Position numbers and translations under genes: made by a program. The notes below the pieces were generated by a model. That model saw only the letters and a list, made by a program, of their open reading frames with translations, was not told the DNA's origin and made no database searches. From JBLKSS01 sp047607725 (GTDB lineage Bacteria; Pseudomonadota; Gammaproteobacteria; Enterobacterales; Enterobacteriaceae), in NCBI RefSeq assembly GCF_047607725.1, contig NZ_JBLKSS010000006.1, positions 1 through 52,253 of the forward strand: a stretch of 52,253 nt of DNA. The letters run 5' to 3'. Below are positions 17,376-26,137 of this stretch, in pieces. Each line of letters opens with the position of its first letter. Position 1 is the first letter of the stretch.

Positions 17376-17708
17376 GCGCCCCGTGGAGGATGTCTTGAAT
17401 TATTGGTGGGTTTGTTGTATGAGATAGTAAACCTACGTTACACGCTTATGCTCATTGTATTTTCACATTGTATTGATTTTAATAATTTTTATTTCCATCC
17501 CGGTTTGAGTGATATGAAATTAGTGGTTCTGAAGTTTGTGATAGTGTCCATTAAAATTTAAGTTGACACTATCATCGCCGGATTATCCATGATCTGACAG
17601 CCGTCCCTTATAGGATGCGGGTTCACTAGGCATCGTAGTGGAACATATTCTTACCGGCCATACAACAAACCCACCAATAATTCAAGACGTCCTCCACGGG
17701 GCGCTTAC
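17372..17708 (-). repeat. MITE-like dispersed repeat, copy A (337 bp)
   Basis: This is the first of five copies of a non-coding element bounded by near-perfect 50-bp terminal inverted repeats. Each end starts GTAAGCGCCCCGTGGAGGA on its own strand and ends TTTGTTGTATG. A central inverted repeat TGATAGTGTCCA / TGGACACTATCA (with one mismatch in this copy) lies in AT-rich DNA. It is inverted relative to copies C, D and E. It separates ycgL from an amino-acid ABC permease gene, both of which end in its termini. No target-site duplication is visible (left flank ...catca, right flank ctttt...). It contains no protein-coding gene. Confidence 0.92.
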
Positions 17709-18352
17709 CTTTTTTTCGGGTCGAGACTGCGCTCCAGCTAGGATTGGAACACCATAAACAGGCTGGTGAGCACCAGGTAATACACCCCCGCGGCGCACAG
17801 CGCCTCGAAATAGCGGAAACTGGCGCTGGTGGTCTGGTTGGCTATCAACAGCAGCTCCTACACCGCGATAACGGACACCAGCGCGCTCGATTTCAGCATG
17901 CTGATCATTTGGTTACCCATTGGCGGCAGGACAATTCGCGCCGCCTGCGGCAGCACAATTTTGCGCATGATCTGCCCGCGCGCCATGCCGGCGGTGCGCT
18001 GACCGCTTTTGACCGCCTGCAGGCCGGAGCGCAGAATCTCCGCCATATAGGCGCCTTCGTTCAAAGACAGCGCCAGCACCGCGCAAGTAAAGGCGGAAAA
18101 GCGCAGGCCGAAAGTGGGCAGGACGTTGTAGACAAAAATGATTTGAAACAGCACCGGCGTACCGCGGAACACCCACAGGTAGACAAACGCCAGCCCGCGG
18201 GCGCCACGGAAGCGGGATTCTTTCAGCAGCGCCAGTACCAGACTGATTACGATGCCGAACAGCAGCGAACACAGCGTCAGCAGCAACGTCATCATCGCCC
18301 CCTGGAAAAACACCGGAGAGCTGATGTACTGCCAGACAAGATCAATTGACAT
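17705..18352 (-). pseudogene. Amino-acid ABC transporter permease (HisM/GlnP type), two amber codons
   Basis: This is the membrane subunit of a polar amino-acid importer. The N-terminal hydrophobic segments, the W-V-F-R-G-T-P-V-L-F-Q motif and the EAA-type loop G-M-A-R-G-Q-I-M-R-K-I-V-L-P-Q-A identify the family. A TAG at 17860-17858 follows S-A-L-V-S-V-I-A-V where CAG would fit; the frame then continues E-L-L-L-I-A-N-Q-T-T-S to a second TAG (17740-17738) and ends D-P-K-K-R on a stop supplied by repeat copy A. A good ribosome site (GGGAG) precedes ATG 18352. It follows the binding-protein gene by 33 bp. The expected ATPase gene is missing, having been beyond the repeat. Confidence 0.87.
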
Positions 18353-18385
18353 AGTTATTTTCTCCCGTTCGGTGAGCGGTCAGGC

Positions 18386-19207
18386 TTAGTGGAAAATAGA
18401 AACCGAATCAGGGAATTTCCACTTTTCAATCAGCTACTTATAGGTGCCATCCTGGACTAGTGCCTGCAGGCCGTTTTCCAGCAGTTGGCGGGTGGCGGTA
18501 TCGCCTTTGCGAATCGCGAAAGCGATATGGGTGTCGGCTTCAAACTCGGGGCCGACGGCGATAAACATGCCCGGTTTCTCGGTCATCAGTGCCACCGAAC
18601 CCGGCGTGGAAAGAAACTCGGCATCGGCACGGCCTTGTGCGACTGCAACGGCGGAATCGGTGGCGGCGGGGTAGGTCAGCACGTTAATCGCTGGCTTACT
18701 GGCCGCAAGGCATTTCTTATTGTCTTCGCGCGCCTGGCTCTCTTCGATGCCGCCGAGCGTGACGGCGACGTTTTTACCGCACAGCGACAAATCGCGGCCG
18801 GTGATCTTGGCGGGATTCTCTTTGCTTACCACCACCCGGCTACCGATCATCAGGTAAGGCACAAAATCCACCTGCTCGGCGCGCGTCGGGTTGACGTACA
18901 TCACGGAGTTGATTATATCCAGCCGGTTGCCCTGCAGTGCGGGGATCAAGCCTTTGAATTCCATCGACATGGGGGCGGGCGTCAGCGAGACTTTTTTGCC
19001 CAGCGCGTTGATTAAATCGATATCGAACCCGGTCAACTGGCCATCTTTAGTAAACTCGAACGGCATAAAAGTGGCGGCGGTGCCGTAAGTCAGCTTTCCG
19101 GGGGACACGAGCTTCGGCTCGGCGGCTTGGCTCAGCAGGGGCAACGTCAGGCAAAAAGCCGCCAAAAGCTGACGGGTCGTGCGGCGAACAAACAGGGTAT
19201 TGGCCAT
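18386..19207 (-). pseudogene. Amino-acid ABC transporter substrate-binding protein, late amber codon
   Basis: This is a periplasmic solute-binding protein of family 3 (polar amino acids). A signal peptide (ends L-S-Q-A-A) precedes a mature protein with G-K-L-T-Y-G-T-A-A-T-F-M-P-F-E-F and G-F-D-I-D-L-I-N-A-L-G. Start ATG 19207 has GGAGA five bases upstream. A TAG at 18436-18434 falls within G-T-Y-K-(stop)-L-I-E-K-W, a position where glutamine is natural; after it 16 codons continue to TAA at 18386. The product would lose only about 17 residues, so partial function or amber suppression is conceivable, but the downstream permease is also broken. Confidence 0.86.
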
Positions 19208-19269
19208 TTTTGTCTCCATCATACGGGTGCGTTGAATTGCTCTTTATGAGTCAATTAATACAATAATAG

Positions 19270-19791
19270 GCGCGCACGCTGCTGCGTTTATCGGAAGATG
19301 GACTCATTGCGCGTAATCCGGGTCACGGCTGGCGTTTTTTGCAAACACTCAACAGCGACGTGGCCTTGCGCAACGGCTACGGTTTTCGGTTGCTCATCGA
19401 GCCGGCCAGTCTCCTGGCGCCCGGTTTCAAAGCCGACAGGCGGGCGATCAAACGCCTGCGGTCGCAACATTTATATTTAATTGCCCACCCGGACATCACC
19501 CAGGTGGAAAGCCGCCAGATCTTTAATACCGACGCCTCGTTTCATGAATTACTGGCGGAATGGAGCGGCAATGTCTTTGTCTTACAGGCGATCCAGCAGC
19601 AAAACCGGTTGCGGCGCCTGCTGGAGTTTGGCAGTTATCAAAATCGGCAGCGGGTCCGGAAATGGTACGAAGAACATGTCGCTATCCTGGACGCCGTGCG
19701 CGATGACCGCATGGCCGCCGCAGCCGAAATGATGCGGCAGCATTTGCAATCCGCCTATGACACGGTGGCGGGCAAAGTCGCCAAGAGGTAA
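19270..19791 (+). pseudogene. GntR/FCD-family transcriptional regulator, 5'-truncated
   Basis: Only the last turn of the winged-helix domain (R-L-S-E-D-G-L-I-A-R-N-P-G-H-G-W) and the FCD ligand-binding domain survive. No start codon fits: TAG lies directly upstream in frame, and the sequence to the left is the promoter of the divergent binding-protein gene. The FCD part (F-R-L-L-I-E-P, F-H-E-L-L, V-R-K-W-Y-E-E-H, M-R-Q-H-L) is uninterrupted to TAA 19791. It was presumably the regulator of the adjacent transporter. A 5' deletion has removed its DNA-binding function. Confidence 0.8.
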
Positions 19792-19853
19792 TGCAGGGAA
19801 GGGGAAGGGCCGGCAGGGAGGCTGTATTGTTTATTAACTACCAGGAAAACTGT

Positions 19854-20636
19854 ATGCATTTAGCTATTGAGGATAAAGTCGCGCTGGTTTGCGGCGCGGG
19901 CAGCGGTCTGGGCCGCGCCATCGCGCTGGCGGCGGAAGGCGTAACGGTGGCGGTAACCAGCCGTACGCCGGGCAAGCTGGAAGAGACGGTGGCGCTGATT
20001 ACCGGACAAGGCGGCCGCGCGCAGGCGTTTGCGCTGGACTTAAGCCTGCCGGACACGTTCGATACCGCACTCAGCGGCATTCGTCAGGCCCTGGGGCCTA
20101 TCGGCATTCTGGTCAACAATTCCGGCGGACCGCCGCCTTCCCGGGCGGAAGGCGTCGCGGCGGAAGTCTGGCAGGCGCAATTCACCGCGATGGTCAGCGC
20201 ATTGATTCAATTGACCGATAAGGTGCTGCCGGATATGCGGGCGGTGGGCTGGGGACGTATTATCACCAGCACCTCCTCGGGCGCGGTGGCGCCTTTGGCG
20301 AATTTGGCGATATCCAATACCCTGCGCATGGCGCTGCTGGGATGGTCTAAAACGCTGGCGTCGGAAGTCGCGGCCCAGGGCATTACCGCCAACATTATCA
20401 TTCCGGGACGTATCGCCACCGATCGCGTCGGCCAGTTGGATGCCGCCAAAGCACAGCGGGAAAACAGTACGCCGGAAGCGGGGCAGGCGCAGAGTAAAGC
20501 CTCCATTCCCGCCGGCCGCTATGGCAAGCCAGAAGAATATGGCGCCGCCGCGGCGTTTCTGGCCAGCCGTCAGACATCCTATATCACCGGCTCGGTTTTG
20601 CGGGTGGATGGCGGTTTGATACCGTCGATATTCTAA
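19854..20636 (+). CDS. Short-chain dehydrogenase/reductase family protein
   Basis: This 260-residue SDR has a nucleotide-binding motif C-G-A-G-S-G-L-G-R-A at residues 12-21, N-N-S-G-G at about 86 and a C-terminal V-D-G-G. Two points are unusual. The helix after the glycine motif reads A-I-A-L-A-A-E-G, about two residues shorter than usual; this fits loss of one GCGCTG unit. The catalytic YxxxK is not present: the aligned segment is S-N-T-L-R, seen in a non-classical SDR subgroup I recall, so this may be ancestral rather than damage. Start ATG 19854 matches the family N terminus. It follows the regulator remnant by 62 bp; substrate unknown. Confidence 0.82.
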   Translation: MHLAIEDKVALVCGAGSGLGRAIALAAEGVTVAVTSRTPGKLEETVALITGQGGRAQAFALDLSLPDTFDTALSGIRQALGPIGILVNNSGGPPPSRAEGVAAEVWQAQFTAMVSALIQLTDKVLPDMRAVGWGRIITSTSSGAVAPLANLAISNTLRMALLGWSKTLASEVAAQGITANIIIPGRIATDRVGQLDAAKAQRENSTPEAGQAQSKASIPAGRYGKPEEYGAAAAFLASRQTSYITGSVLRVDGGLIPSIF

Positions 20637-20763
20637 CCGCTAAAGATCTACCGCCGGGTTGCCGGCGAGGCTTCATCGCGGCATTGACCAGCCAACAGGG
20701 CGTGTCGCGTGCCCGTAAGCCGAACGATTGAGGGTATCATCGCGCCACCGTTGCGGGATGAGA

Positions 20764-20791
20764 TAAAGAAAACCGCCGTCGGGATCGGCGG
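20764..20791 (-). terminator. Rho-independent terminator on the minus strand
   Basis: On the minus strand CCGCCG-ATCCCGA-CGGCGG is followed by TTTTCTTTATC, a classical hairpin and U-rich tract. It lies about 150 bp downstream of the small membrane protein gene ending at 20940, and would also serve as the 3' end of a small RNA starting in that gap. Confidence 0.65.
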
Positions 20792-20939
20792 CGGCAATGA
20801 GGTGCAAGGGACTGCCTCTCTAACGTATTATTATCCAACCTTCTGATTATTACGGGTGGTGCTCAAGGCCGTGCGGCAAAAACTGCGGCGGTCTAACGCC
20901 CCTGCTGCAGCCGTCGTCAATAAATCTGTTTTAACGCGT

Positions 20940-21089
20940 TCATATGGGCGCTGAACGGCTGCGCCGTTTTCCGCGCGGGTGGCTAAAGGTGGGTTGGCTA
21001 TTTTTCCGCTGTCGCCGGTGCAGTAGAAAAGAAATCACGCTGATGATCACCAGCGCAAGCAGAATCACGACAGGTTGTAGCGTCATCAT
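20940..21089 (-). CDS. Small single-span membrane protein, unrecognised
   Basis: A 49-residue ORF starts at ATG 21089 behind a strong AGGAGG ribosome site four bases upstream (a second ATG follows directly). Residues 3-21 form one hydrophobic segment (T-L-Q-P-V-V-I-L-L-A-L-V-I-I-S-V-I-S-F), followed by a basic tail rich in Arg, Lys and Ser. This predicts a single-span inner-membrane protein with a cytoplasmic positively charged end. I do not recognise the family. The ribosome site, the hydrophobic pattern and the terminator downstream support a real gene. Confidence 0.55.
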   Translation of the reverse strand: MMTLQPVVILLALVIISVISFLLHRRQRKNSQPTFSHPRGKRRSRSAPI

Positions 21090-21434
21090 AGCCCCTCCTG
21101 TAAATGAATTTGTTCGACCTCGATTATGCGGGCAAGGGGGAGACCCGTCGCAAGTGAAATTCACGGCGCGGTACGAAATTTCAGCTGTCCGGCGGAGCCG
21201 GTGCGCGATGAAACCTGCGCCGGTAACACAGGCGAGCGGGGCGTAATTCATTTATACCGCCGTGCTGATTTCATTTTGCACCGAAGGATTTCATCTGTCG
21301 TCGGCCGCTTCAGTGCCGAGCGCTTGGTCGGTGCACTGCCTCCGACGCGGAAGACCCATAACGCGCAGGCGGAGTCTATCGTCTGCCGATTCAGAGAGCC
21401 ATCAACGCGCCGGACGGGAGCATTGCTTGGCGGC
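21090..21434. other. Intergenic, no gene seen
   Basis: This 345-bp gap lies between the small membrane protein gene (leftward) and the end of the deacylase pseudogene. Open frames on both strands here match nothing I know. It should contain the promoter of the small gene. Confidence 0.35.
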
Positions 21435-22508
21435 TCAAGGGACCAACAGGTCGCCCGAGCGTATCGGCTTCGCGCCCACAATCCGGGCCACCAGCATACC
21501 GTAGGTAGCGAAACGCAGCCAATGGCGGGCATAGAGCACGCCGTCGATACCTGCCGTCAGCGGCATCAATCGATCGGACAGGGGATCGAGTATCTCGGCA
21601 ATCACCTCGCCGCGCTGTACCCACTCGCCAAGCTGACGTTGGTGCAAGATGACCCCCGCCATCGGCGCGCTCAAATATTCGCAGCCGGCCAGCGGCGTGG
21701 CAGGATAAGCCAACGCCGGCGGTGGGGCAGCCTGACCCTCGATATCACCGACGTGCGTCAGAAACTGGATAATCGCCCGCGCATCCGTCTGCGCGATCGC
21801 TGAATCGACATCACGCACGCCACGCAGCTCCAGCGTGACCGGTAACAGCCCCTGCGGAATAGGGAAGCGGCCGGCAAAGTGGCGGCGCAGCTTCGACCAG
21901 ATTTCACAGCAGGCTTTATCAAACGGATAGGCGTCGGGTACCGTATACAAATGCGGCACCGCTTCCCAATCGCAATGTAAATCGATCATGATATCGGCGT
22001 CGCTTGCCAAACGCAGTAGAATGAGACGCTGGGATTCGAGCTCGTTGGCGGGCGTGGCGGCCGACAACCGGCGCAGCAGCGCCTGCCGGATCAGCCTTTT
22101 ATTATGGGTTTCGTCGCAGCCGAGCTGATGTTCTAGCTCGCGAGCGATAGCAGCGCCGAAAACAGGAAAATGACGGTTAAAATCCTGCCCGGAATGCATA
22201 TCGAACCGACCCTGAGGGCTGCCATGGATGAACTGTCCGAGGGCAATAGGGTTGGCGACCGGCACCAGCGTAATCGAGGCGCGCAGCGCGCCGGCGGTCT
22301 CCAGCGCGGCAAATTGCCGTCTAGTTTAGGGTACCAGGCTGTCGCCATGCCCGGCAACTCGTCGCCGTGTAGCGCCGCCTGCCAGGTAGATCCGCCGCTC
22401 GGTCGTGCCGGTAAAATGATAACTGGTGATGTAGCGCTCGGTGCCGGGAGAGGCGCTTACCTTGCGGCTGCCCGTGTTACGCCTGCGCTTTATTCGTTGC
22501 AGGGGCAT
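21435..22508 (-). pseudogene. Succinylglutamate desuccinylase/aspartoacylase-family deacylase, frameshifted
   Basis: This is a zinc-dependent M14/AstE-type deacylase. The 5' part reads T-E-R-Y-I-T-S-Y-H-F-T-G-T-T-E-R-R-I-Y-L, then a one-base insertion near 22393 shifts the frame. The next frame gives A-L-H-G-D-E-L-P-G-M, with the zinc-binding His and Glu. A second shift near 22330 leads to the long frame L-V-P-V-A-N-P-I, S-G-Q-D-F-N-R-H-F-P and I-D-L-H-C-D-W, with the third zinc ligand, down to 21435. The ATG at 22508 is a guess; it lies inside the 3' end of the exported-peptide gene. Substrate unknown. Two frameshifts make it inactive. Confidence 0.78.
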
Positions 22509-22707
22509 TGTGGTTTTTACCGCCGCTCTGCGGCGCGCCGCCGGGCTGTCCCCCCTGCTGCTGCCCGCCGCCTTGTTGTTGGGGTAGTTTGCGCTGTTGT
22601 TGGCCATTGCCAGCACCGCCGTTGGGCTGCTCACCCTGAGCGAAGGAAGGGGCGGTGGCCAAAGCCAGCAACACGTCCGAAAACAGCATGACGTTCATTT
22701 TTTTCAT
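22477..22707 (-). CDS. Small exported Gln/Gly-rich protein
   Basis: This 76-residue ORF has an N-terminal signal peptide (M-K-K-M-N-V-M-L-F-S-D-V-L-L-A-L-A-T-A) with a probable cleavage after P-S-F-A. It is followed by a low-complexity mature part rich in Gln, Gly, Pro and Asn (runs such as Q-Q-Q and G-G-G-Q-Q-Q-G-G). I do not recognise it. An Asp in the signal core (S-D-V-L-L) is unusual and may be a mutation. Its 3' end overlaps the apparent start of the deacylase pseudogene in another frame. The mature peptide is likely disordered. Confidence 0.55.
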   Translation of the reverse strand: MKKMNVMLFSDVLLALATAPSFAQGEQPNGGAGNGQQQRKLPQQQGGGQQQGGQPGGAPQSGGKNHNAPATNKAQA

Positions 22708-23157
22708 AGTATCGCCTATGACGGATTGATGAGATGACGGTTCGCCCCTGACGGGACGGCGTTGACGAAAAAATAGAGCAACGGCAGAGAAGGGGATATA
22801 TAAAAACTCTTAAGGGAGAGGATCTTTTCGCATTGCTTACACTTCTCCCGCCGGTTGTCGCATTTTGCAATGACTCGCGGCAGGGGAACGGCACAGGGGC
22901 GGATGGAGGGCGCGAACTAAACGCGCCCGGCCCCCTAGGGGGCGTTAGCTGCGCCGCGCTGCGCATTTCGGGGCACAGCCCGTCGCGGTGAGGGTGACGG
23001 CGGTGAAGTCTTGAAGACAGAGCATAAACGTACGCCGCCACCGCGTGGGCCTTTTTTTTAGCTAAAAAAGCCGGTCATGCTGTAAGGCAGTTGATTATAC
23101 AAAAAATTTAGTGTTTTATTGGTACCGCTTAAGCACCGGAATTGTAAGGCGGGTTCT
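22708..23157. other. Intergenic with strong inverted repeats, no gene seen
   Basis: This 450-bp gap lies between divergent genes. It contains a 7-bp stem GGGCGCG / CGCGCCC with a 7-nt loop (22908-22928), followed directly by a perfect 14-bp palindrome GCCCCCTAGGGGGC (22930-22943). These could be transcription or replication structures linked to the ParA-like pair, or the edge of an inserted segment. No coding region is convincing. Confidence 0.4.
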
Positions 23158-23787
23158 ATGATCATTCTTATCGGCAGCCAAAAAGGGGGCTGCGGTAAAT
23201 CCACCACGTGCGTCAATATTGCCAGCGAGCTGGTCAGACAGGGAAAGGACGTGGTGCTGGTAGATGCCGATCGGCAGGGAACGTCGTCGAATTGGATTAG
23301 CGACAGAAATAATGCCGGCGATCTGAATAGGATCCACAGCATCCAAAAATTCGATAATATCCGCGAAACGCTGCTGGATCTTAAGGCGCGCTATGACTAT
23401 GTGGTGGTGGATACCGCCAGTCGCGACAGCCGCGAGGTGCGTACCGGTATGACAGCGGCGGATATTATTCTGGTGCCGTTTCGCCCTTCGCAGCCGGATT
23501 TGGACACGCTGCCGCGCATGAATGACATCATCACCGAGGCGCAGGACATCAATCCCGCGCTGCGGGCGGTGGCGATGCTGACCATGGCGCCCATCAATCC
23601 AATCATTAATGAAACCGCCGAAGCCCGCGCCTATCTGCGCGATTACCCGCAACTTAAGCTGCTAGCGGCGGTTATACGCGATCGCAAAATCTACCGTGAC
23701 GGTATGTCTGAAGGCAAAGGCGTCGTGGAAATGAACAACTCGAAAGCGAAAGCTGAATTACAGTGCCTGGTCAAGGAGCTTATCTAA
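23158..23787 (+). CDS. ParA/MinD-type partition ATPase
   Basis: This 209-residue ATPase of the ParA family starts M-I-I-L-I-G-S-Q-K-G-G-C-G-K-S-T, the deviant Walker A motif, with V-L-V-D-A-D-R-Q-G-T-S at the A' position and Y-V-V-V-D-T-A-S at Walker B. It lacks an N-terminal DNA-binding domain, as small type Ib ParA proteins do. Start ATG 23158 is chosen by the family motif. Its stop overlaps the start of the next gene (TAATG), so the two form a pair. Such orphan pairs on chromosomes usually mark plasmid- or island-derived DNA. Intact. Confidence 0.85.
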   Translation: MIILIGSQKGGCGKSTTCVNIASELVRQGKDVVLVDADRQGTSSNWISDRNNAGDLNRIHSIQKFDNIRETLLDLKARYDYVVVDTASRDSREVRTGMTAADIILVPFRPSQPDLDTLPRMNDIITEAQDINPALRAVAMLTMAPINPIINETAEARAYLRDYPQLKLLAAVIRDRKIYRDGMSEGKGVVEMNNSKAKAELQCLVKELI

Positions 23788-24050
23788 TGGTTAAACGCAG
23801 AGAGATCGTAACCCCTCCACAGGACGTGGAGCGGCGCATTGAGGAGTTTGCCGCAGCGGCGGATGGCGTGAAAACGGCGGAACGCCAGGCGGATAAAGAA
23901 GCCCCGCGCGACTATAAAGCGATTCGGGTACCATTCAATCAATATGAGTATGAGACGTTGGAAAAACTTTGTCAGCAGACCAACAGCTCCAAGCTGAATA
24001 TGATCCGCCACGCGCTGCTTATCTACGCACAGCAGGACGCGACGAAATAG
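23787..24050 (+). CDS. Small partner protein of the ParA-like ATPase
   Basis: This 87-residue protein overlaps the ParA stop by one base and is surely co-translated with it. The N-terminal half is charged and probably flexible. The C-terminal half (I-R-V-P-F-N-Q-Y-E-Y-E-T-L-E-K-L, then S-K-L-N-M-I-R-H-A-L-L) fits a ribbon-helix-helix DNA-binding fold: a short strand and two helices. A ParB-like centromere-binding role is inferred from position and fold only. Intact. Confidence 0.65.
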   Translation: MVKRREIVTPPQDVERRIEEFAAAADGVKTAERQADKEAPRDYKAIRVPFNQYEYETLEKLCQQTNSSKLNMIRHALLIYAQQDATK

Positions 24051-24404
24051 CCCGTCTGCGCCCGCCCCGCGGGCCTGATTACCACAGGGACGTTGATGCC
24101 GTGCGGGTATGGGCTCCGGTTCCGTCCGGACCTTCATCCCACAAGGCGTTCGGGCGACTCCTTTGCCCGCATCCTGACGCTGTCCCTACCCTTCATCCTC
24201 ATTAATAGGCGAAACCATAGCGCCGACGCCGCTTCGCTTATACAGGAATGTTCTTAAAGCCCGGCCTACGCGGAGGAACCCCGCTGCGGAAAAAAATTGG
24301 GCATAACATGCCCAACCGGAGAATAAATAATCAAAGAAGAAAGAAGGTGAGAGACAGTACTGTCTCACTACGAGGCTAAACTTCAGCCAAACGTGCCGTA
24401 TTTG
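24051..24404. other. Intergenic between the ParA pair and the MFS pseudogene
   Basis: This gap holds a minus-strand terminator (24290-24315) and a perfect 16-bp palindrome GAGACAGTACTGTCTC (24351-24366). No coding region is convincing. Confidence 0.45.
24290..24315 (-). terminator. Rho-independent terminator downstream of the MFS gene
   Basis: On the minus strand TTGGGCAT-GTT-ATGCCCAA is followed by seven T residues. This is a textbook intrinsic terminator, positioned about 90 bp after the stop of the leftward MFS transporter gene. Confidence 0.8.
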
Positions 24405-25702
24405 TTACCGACGCCTCTCTATGTCCCTGCCGCACGCGTTCGCCATCGGCGGGTCAGCGCCATCGACGGTTCTTCCGCTCCGCTTCGTCGCCTGCGCCCT
24501 GCGAGCAAGAGACAGCCCGCTTCCCGCGCTGTTAGCGCTGGCTTGGCGCTGTCTTTCACGGTGACGTTGCCGGAAATCATGCTCCACGTCTTCCAGACTT
24601 TTGCCGCGGGTTTCCGGCACATGAAAACTGAACCACACAAAGCCGGCGCAGATGGCGGCAAAGATCCAAAACGTCGAGGCGGTGCCGAGCCGGGCGAGCA
24701 TTGGCAGAGAAAGCAGGGCCACCATCAGATTGGCGGAAAAATTAATAAAGATCGACAGGCTGGCCACCTTGGCGCGTGCGCGCAGTGGCGCTATCTCGGA
24801 AATAATCAGGAAGCAGAGCACGCCCGGAGTGAAGGCGTACATGACGATATAGCTGGTCAGCGCACCCAGCGCCAGCCAGCCGCTGCCGATAAAGGGAGAG
24901 AAGGTGAGGGTGGACGCCATCAGGGTCATGCAAAGCGTCAGACCGATGGCGTCGCCGATGAGCAGCGGCCGGCGGCCGATCCTATCCACCGTTAACATAC
25001 CCACCAGGGTAAACACCACATTGGTCGCGCCGAGGCCCAGGGTGCCCAGCCAGAGGTGGCGGTATCGAAACCGCTGGACTGCAGAATTTGCGGCGCGAAA
25101 TAGATAACCAGATTGATGCCGCGGGCGTTGCACAGAAAAGCGACCAGCGCGCCGATAATGACCATATGACGCACGGGACCTCGCCACAATTCCCGCCAGT
25201 TGACCTCATGTCTTTCTTTTTCATTTAGCCGCTCAGTGGCACGCAGCTCTTTCTCCACCTTATCGGTGCCGCGCAGCGTAATCAAAATACGGCGCGCTTC
25301 GTCGCGGCGATGAAGAGAGATAAGCCAGCGTGGCGATTCGGTGATAAAGAGGGCACCGCACGCCAAAATTGCGCCAAACACTGCGGCGATCCCCAGCGGT
25401 AAACGCCAGGATCCGCCGCTTTCCGCCAGTGCATTGATGCCGTAGGCCAGCAGAATGCCCAAGGTGATTAATAGCTGAAACGATGCCACTAACATCCCGC
25501 GGATACGTGCCCAACAGGATGCGCGCGGCCAACAACACGCCTACATTGCCGCTGAAGGCGGAAATCACCGCGCCGGCGGCAAAGATCGCACCGGCCAGGC
25601 ACAAGATGATTTTTCGGCCGCAGCGATCGGCCAGCGGCCCGGCCGTGGTGCGCTGCGGGCAACGCCGAAAGCGGCGGTGGCCTCTGGAGGAATACGATTC
25701 AT
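24405..25702 (-). pseudogene. MFS sugar/proton symporter, fragmented
   Basis: This is a 12-helix sugar porter-family transporter (xylose/arabinose/galactose type). Recognisable pieces in three frames are: G-P-L-A-D-R-C-G-R-K (the loop 2-3 motif), then a long central part with F-I-T-E-S-P-R-W-L (the PESPR-like signature), then T-V-D-R-I-G-R-R-P-L-L-I-G and the C-terminal V-P-E-T-R-G-K-S-L-E. Frameshifts lie near 25500 and 25050, and the first one or two helices between the ATG (25702) and G-P-L-A-D are deleted. The C-terminal frame also runs past the usual end. Clearly non-functional; substrate not assigned. Confidence 0.85.
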
Positions 25703-26137
25703 ATTCTTTTCCTGTGAGGATGAAGGCAGTCACGCTGGTGCGGTGAGTGAGAAAATGATGTGTTTTGCGGTGGGGTCTCCTCGTGGCCGATGAATGACGG
25801 TTAGCGATTAACTCGACACGGATAACATGGCTGGGCGCTTCACCTCCGGGCATCACAGAAGATCTTGTCGTTACTGCTCTGACTATAGTAAGTCGCGCCG
25901 CGCCGAGAATTCATAAACTCATTAACCGAAGAATCATGGACACCCCCTCTCTGTTTATCTTTTCCGCCGGCGGTAATTGGCCCCCGTGGCGCTAATGAGA
26001 CGGTAATGGGCGGCGAGGCGAAAGGGAAAAGACCCTTGACGCCGGCGGGCCGGGCGCAACAAAATACCCCACGGCCCCTTTTGTGCCGATAACATTGCTT
26101 TTTATTTTTATCGCCGCGCCATCATCAAGGGCCTGCC
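25703..26137. other. Divergent upstream region of the MFS and rpiR-type genes
   Basis: This 435-bp region lies between divergent genes and should carry both promoters. It is AT-rich just before 26138. I see no gene and no operator that I can assign with confidence. Confidence 0.35.

Noticed and set aside
17372..17708. Repeat as a group II intron or tRNA-like element
   Set aside because: No GUGYG 5' end, no domain V-like hairpin and no reverse transcriptase. The 50-bp inverted ends point to a transposon-type element.
20207..20506. Antisense frame in the SDR gene
   Set aside because: A shadow of the SDR coding sequence.
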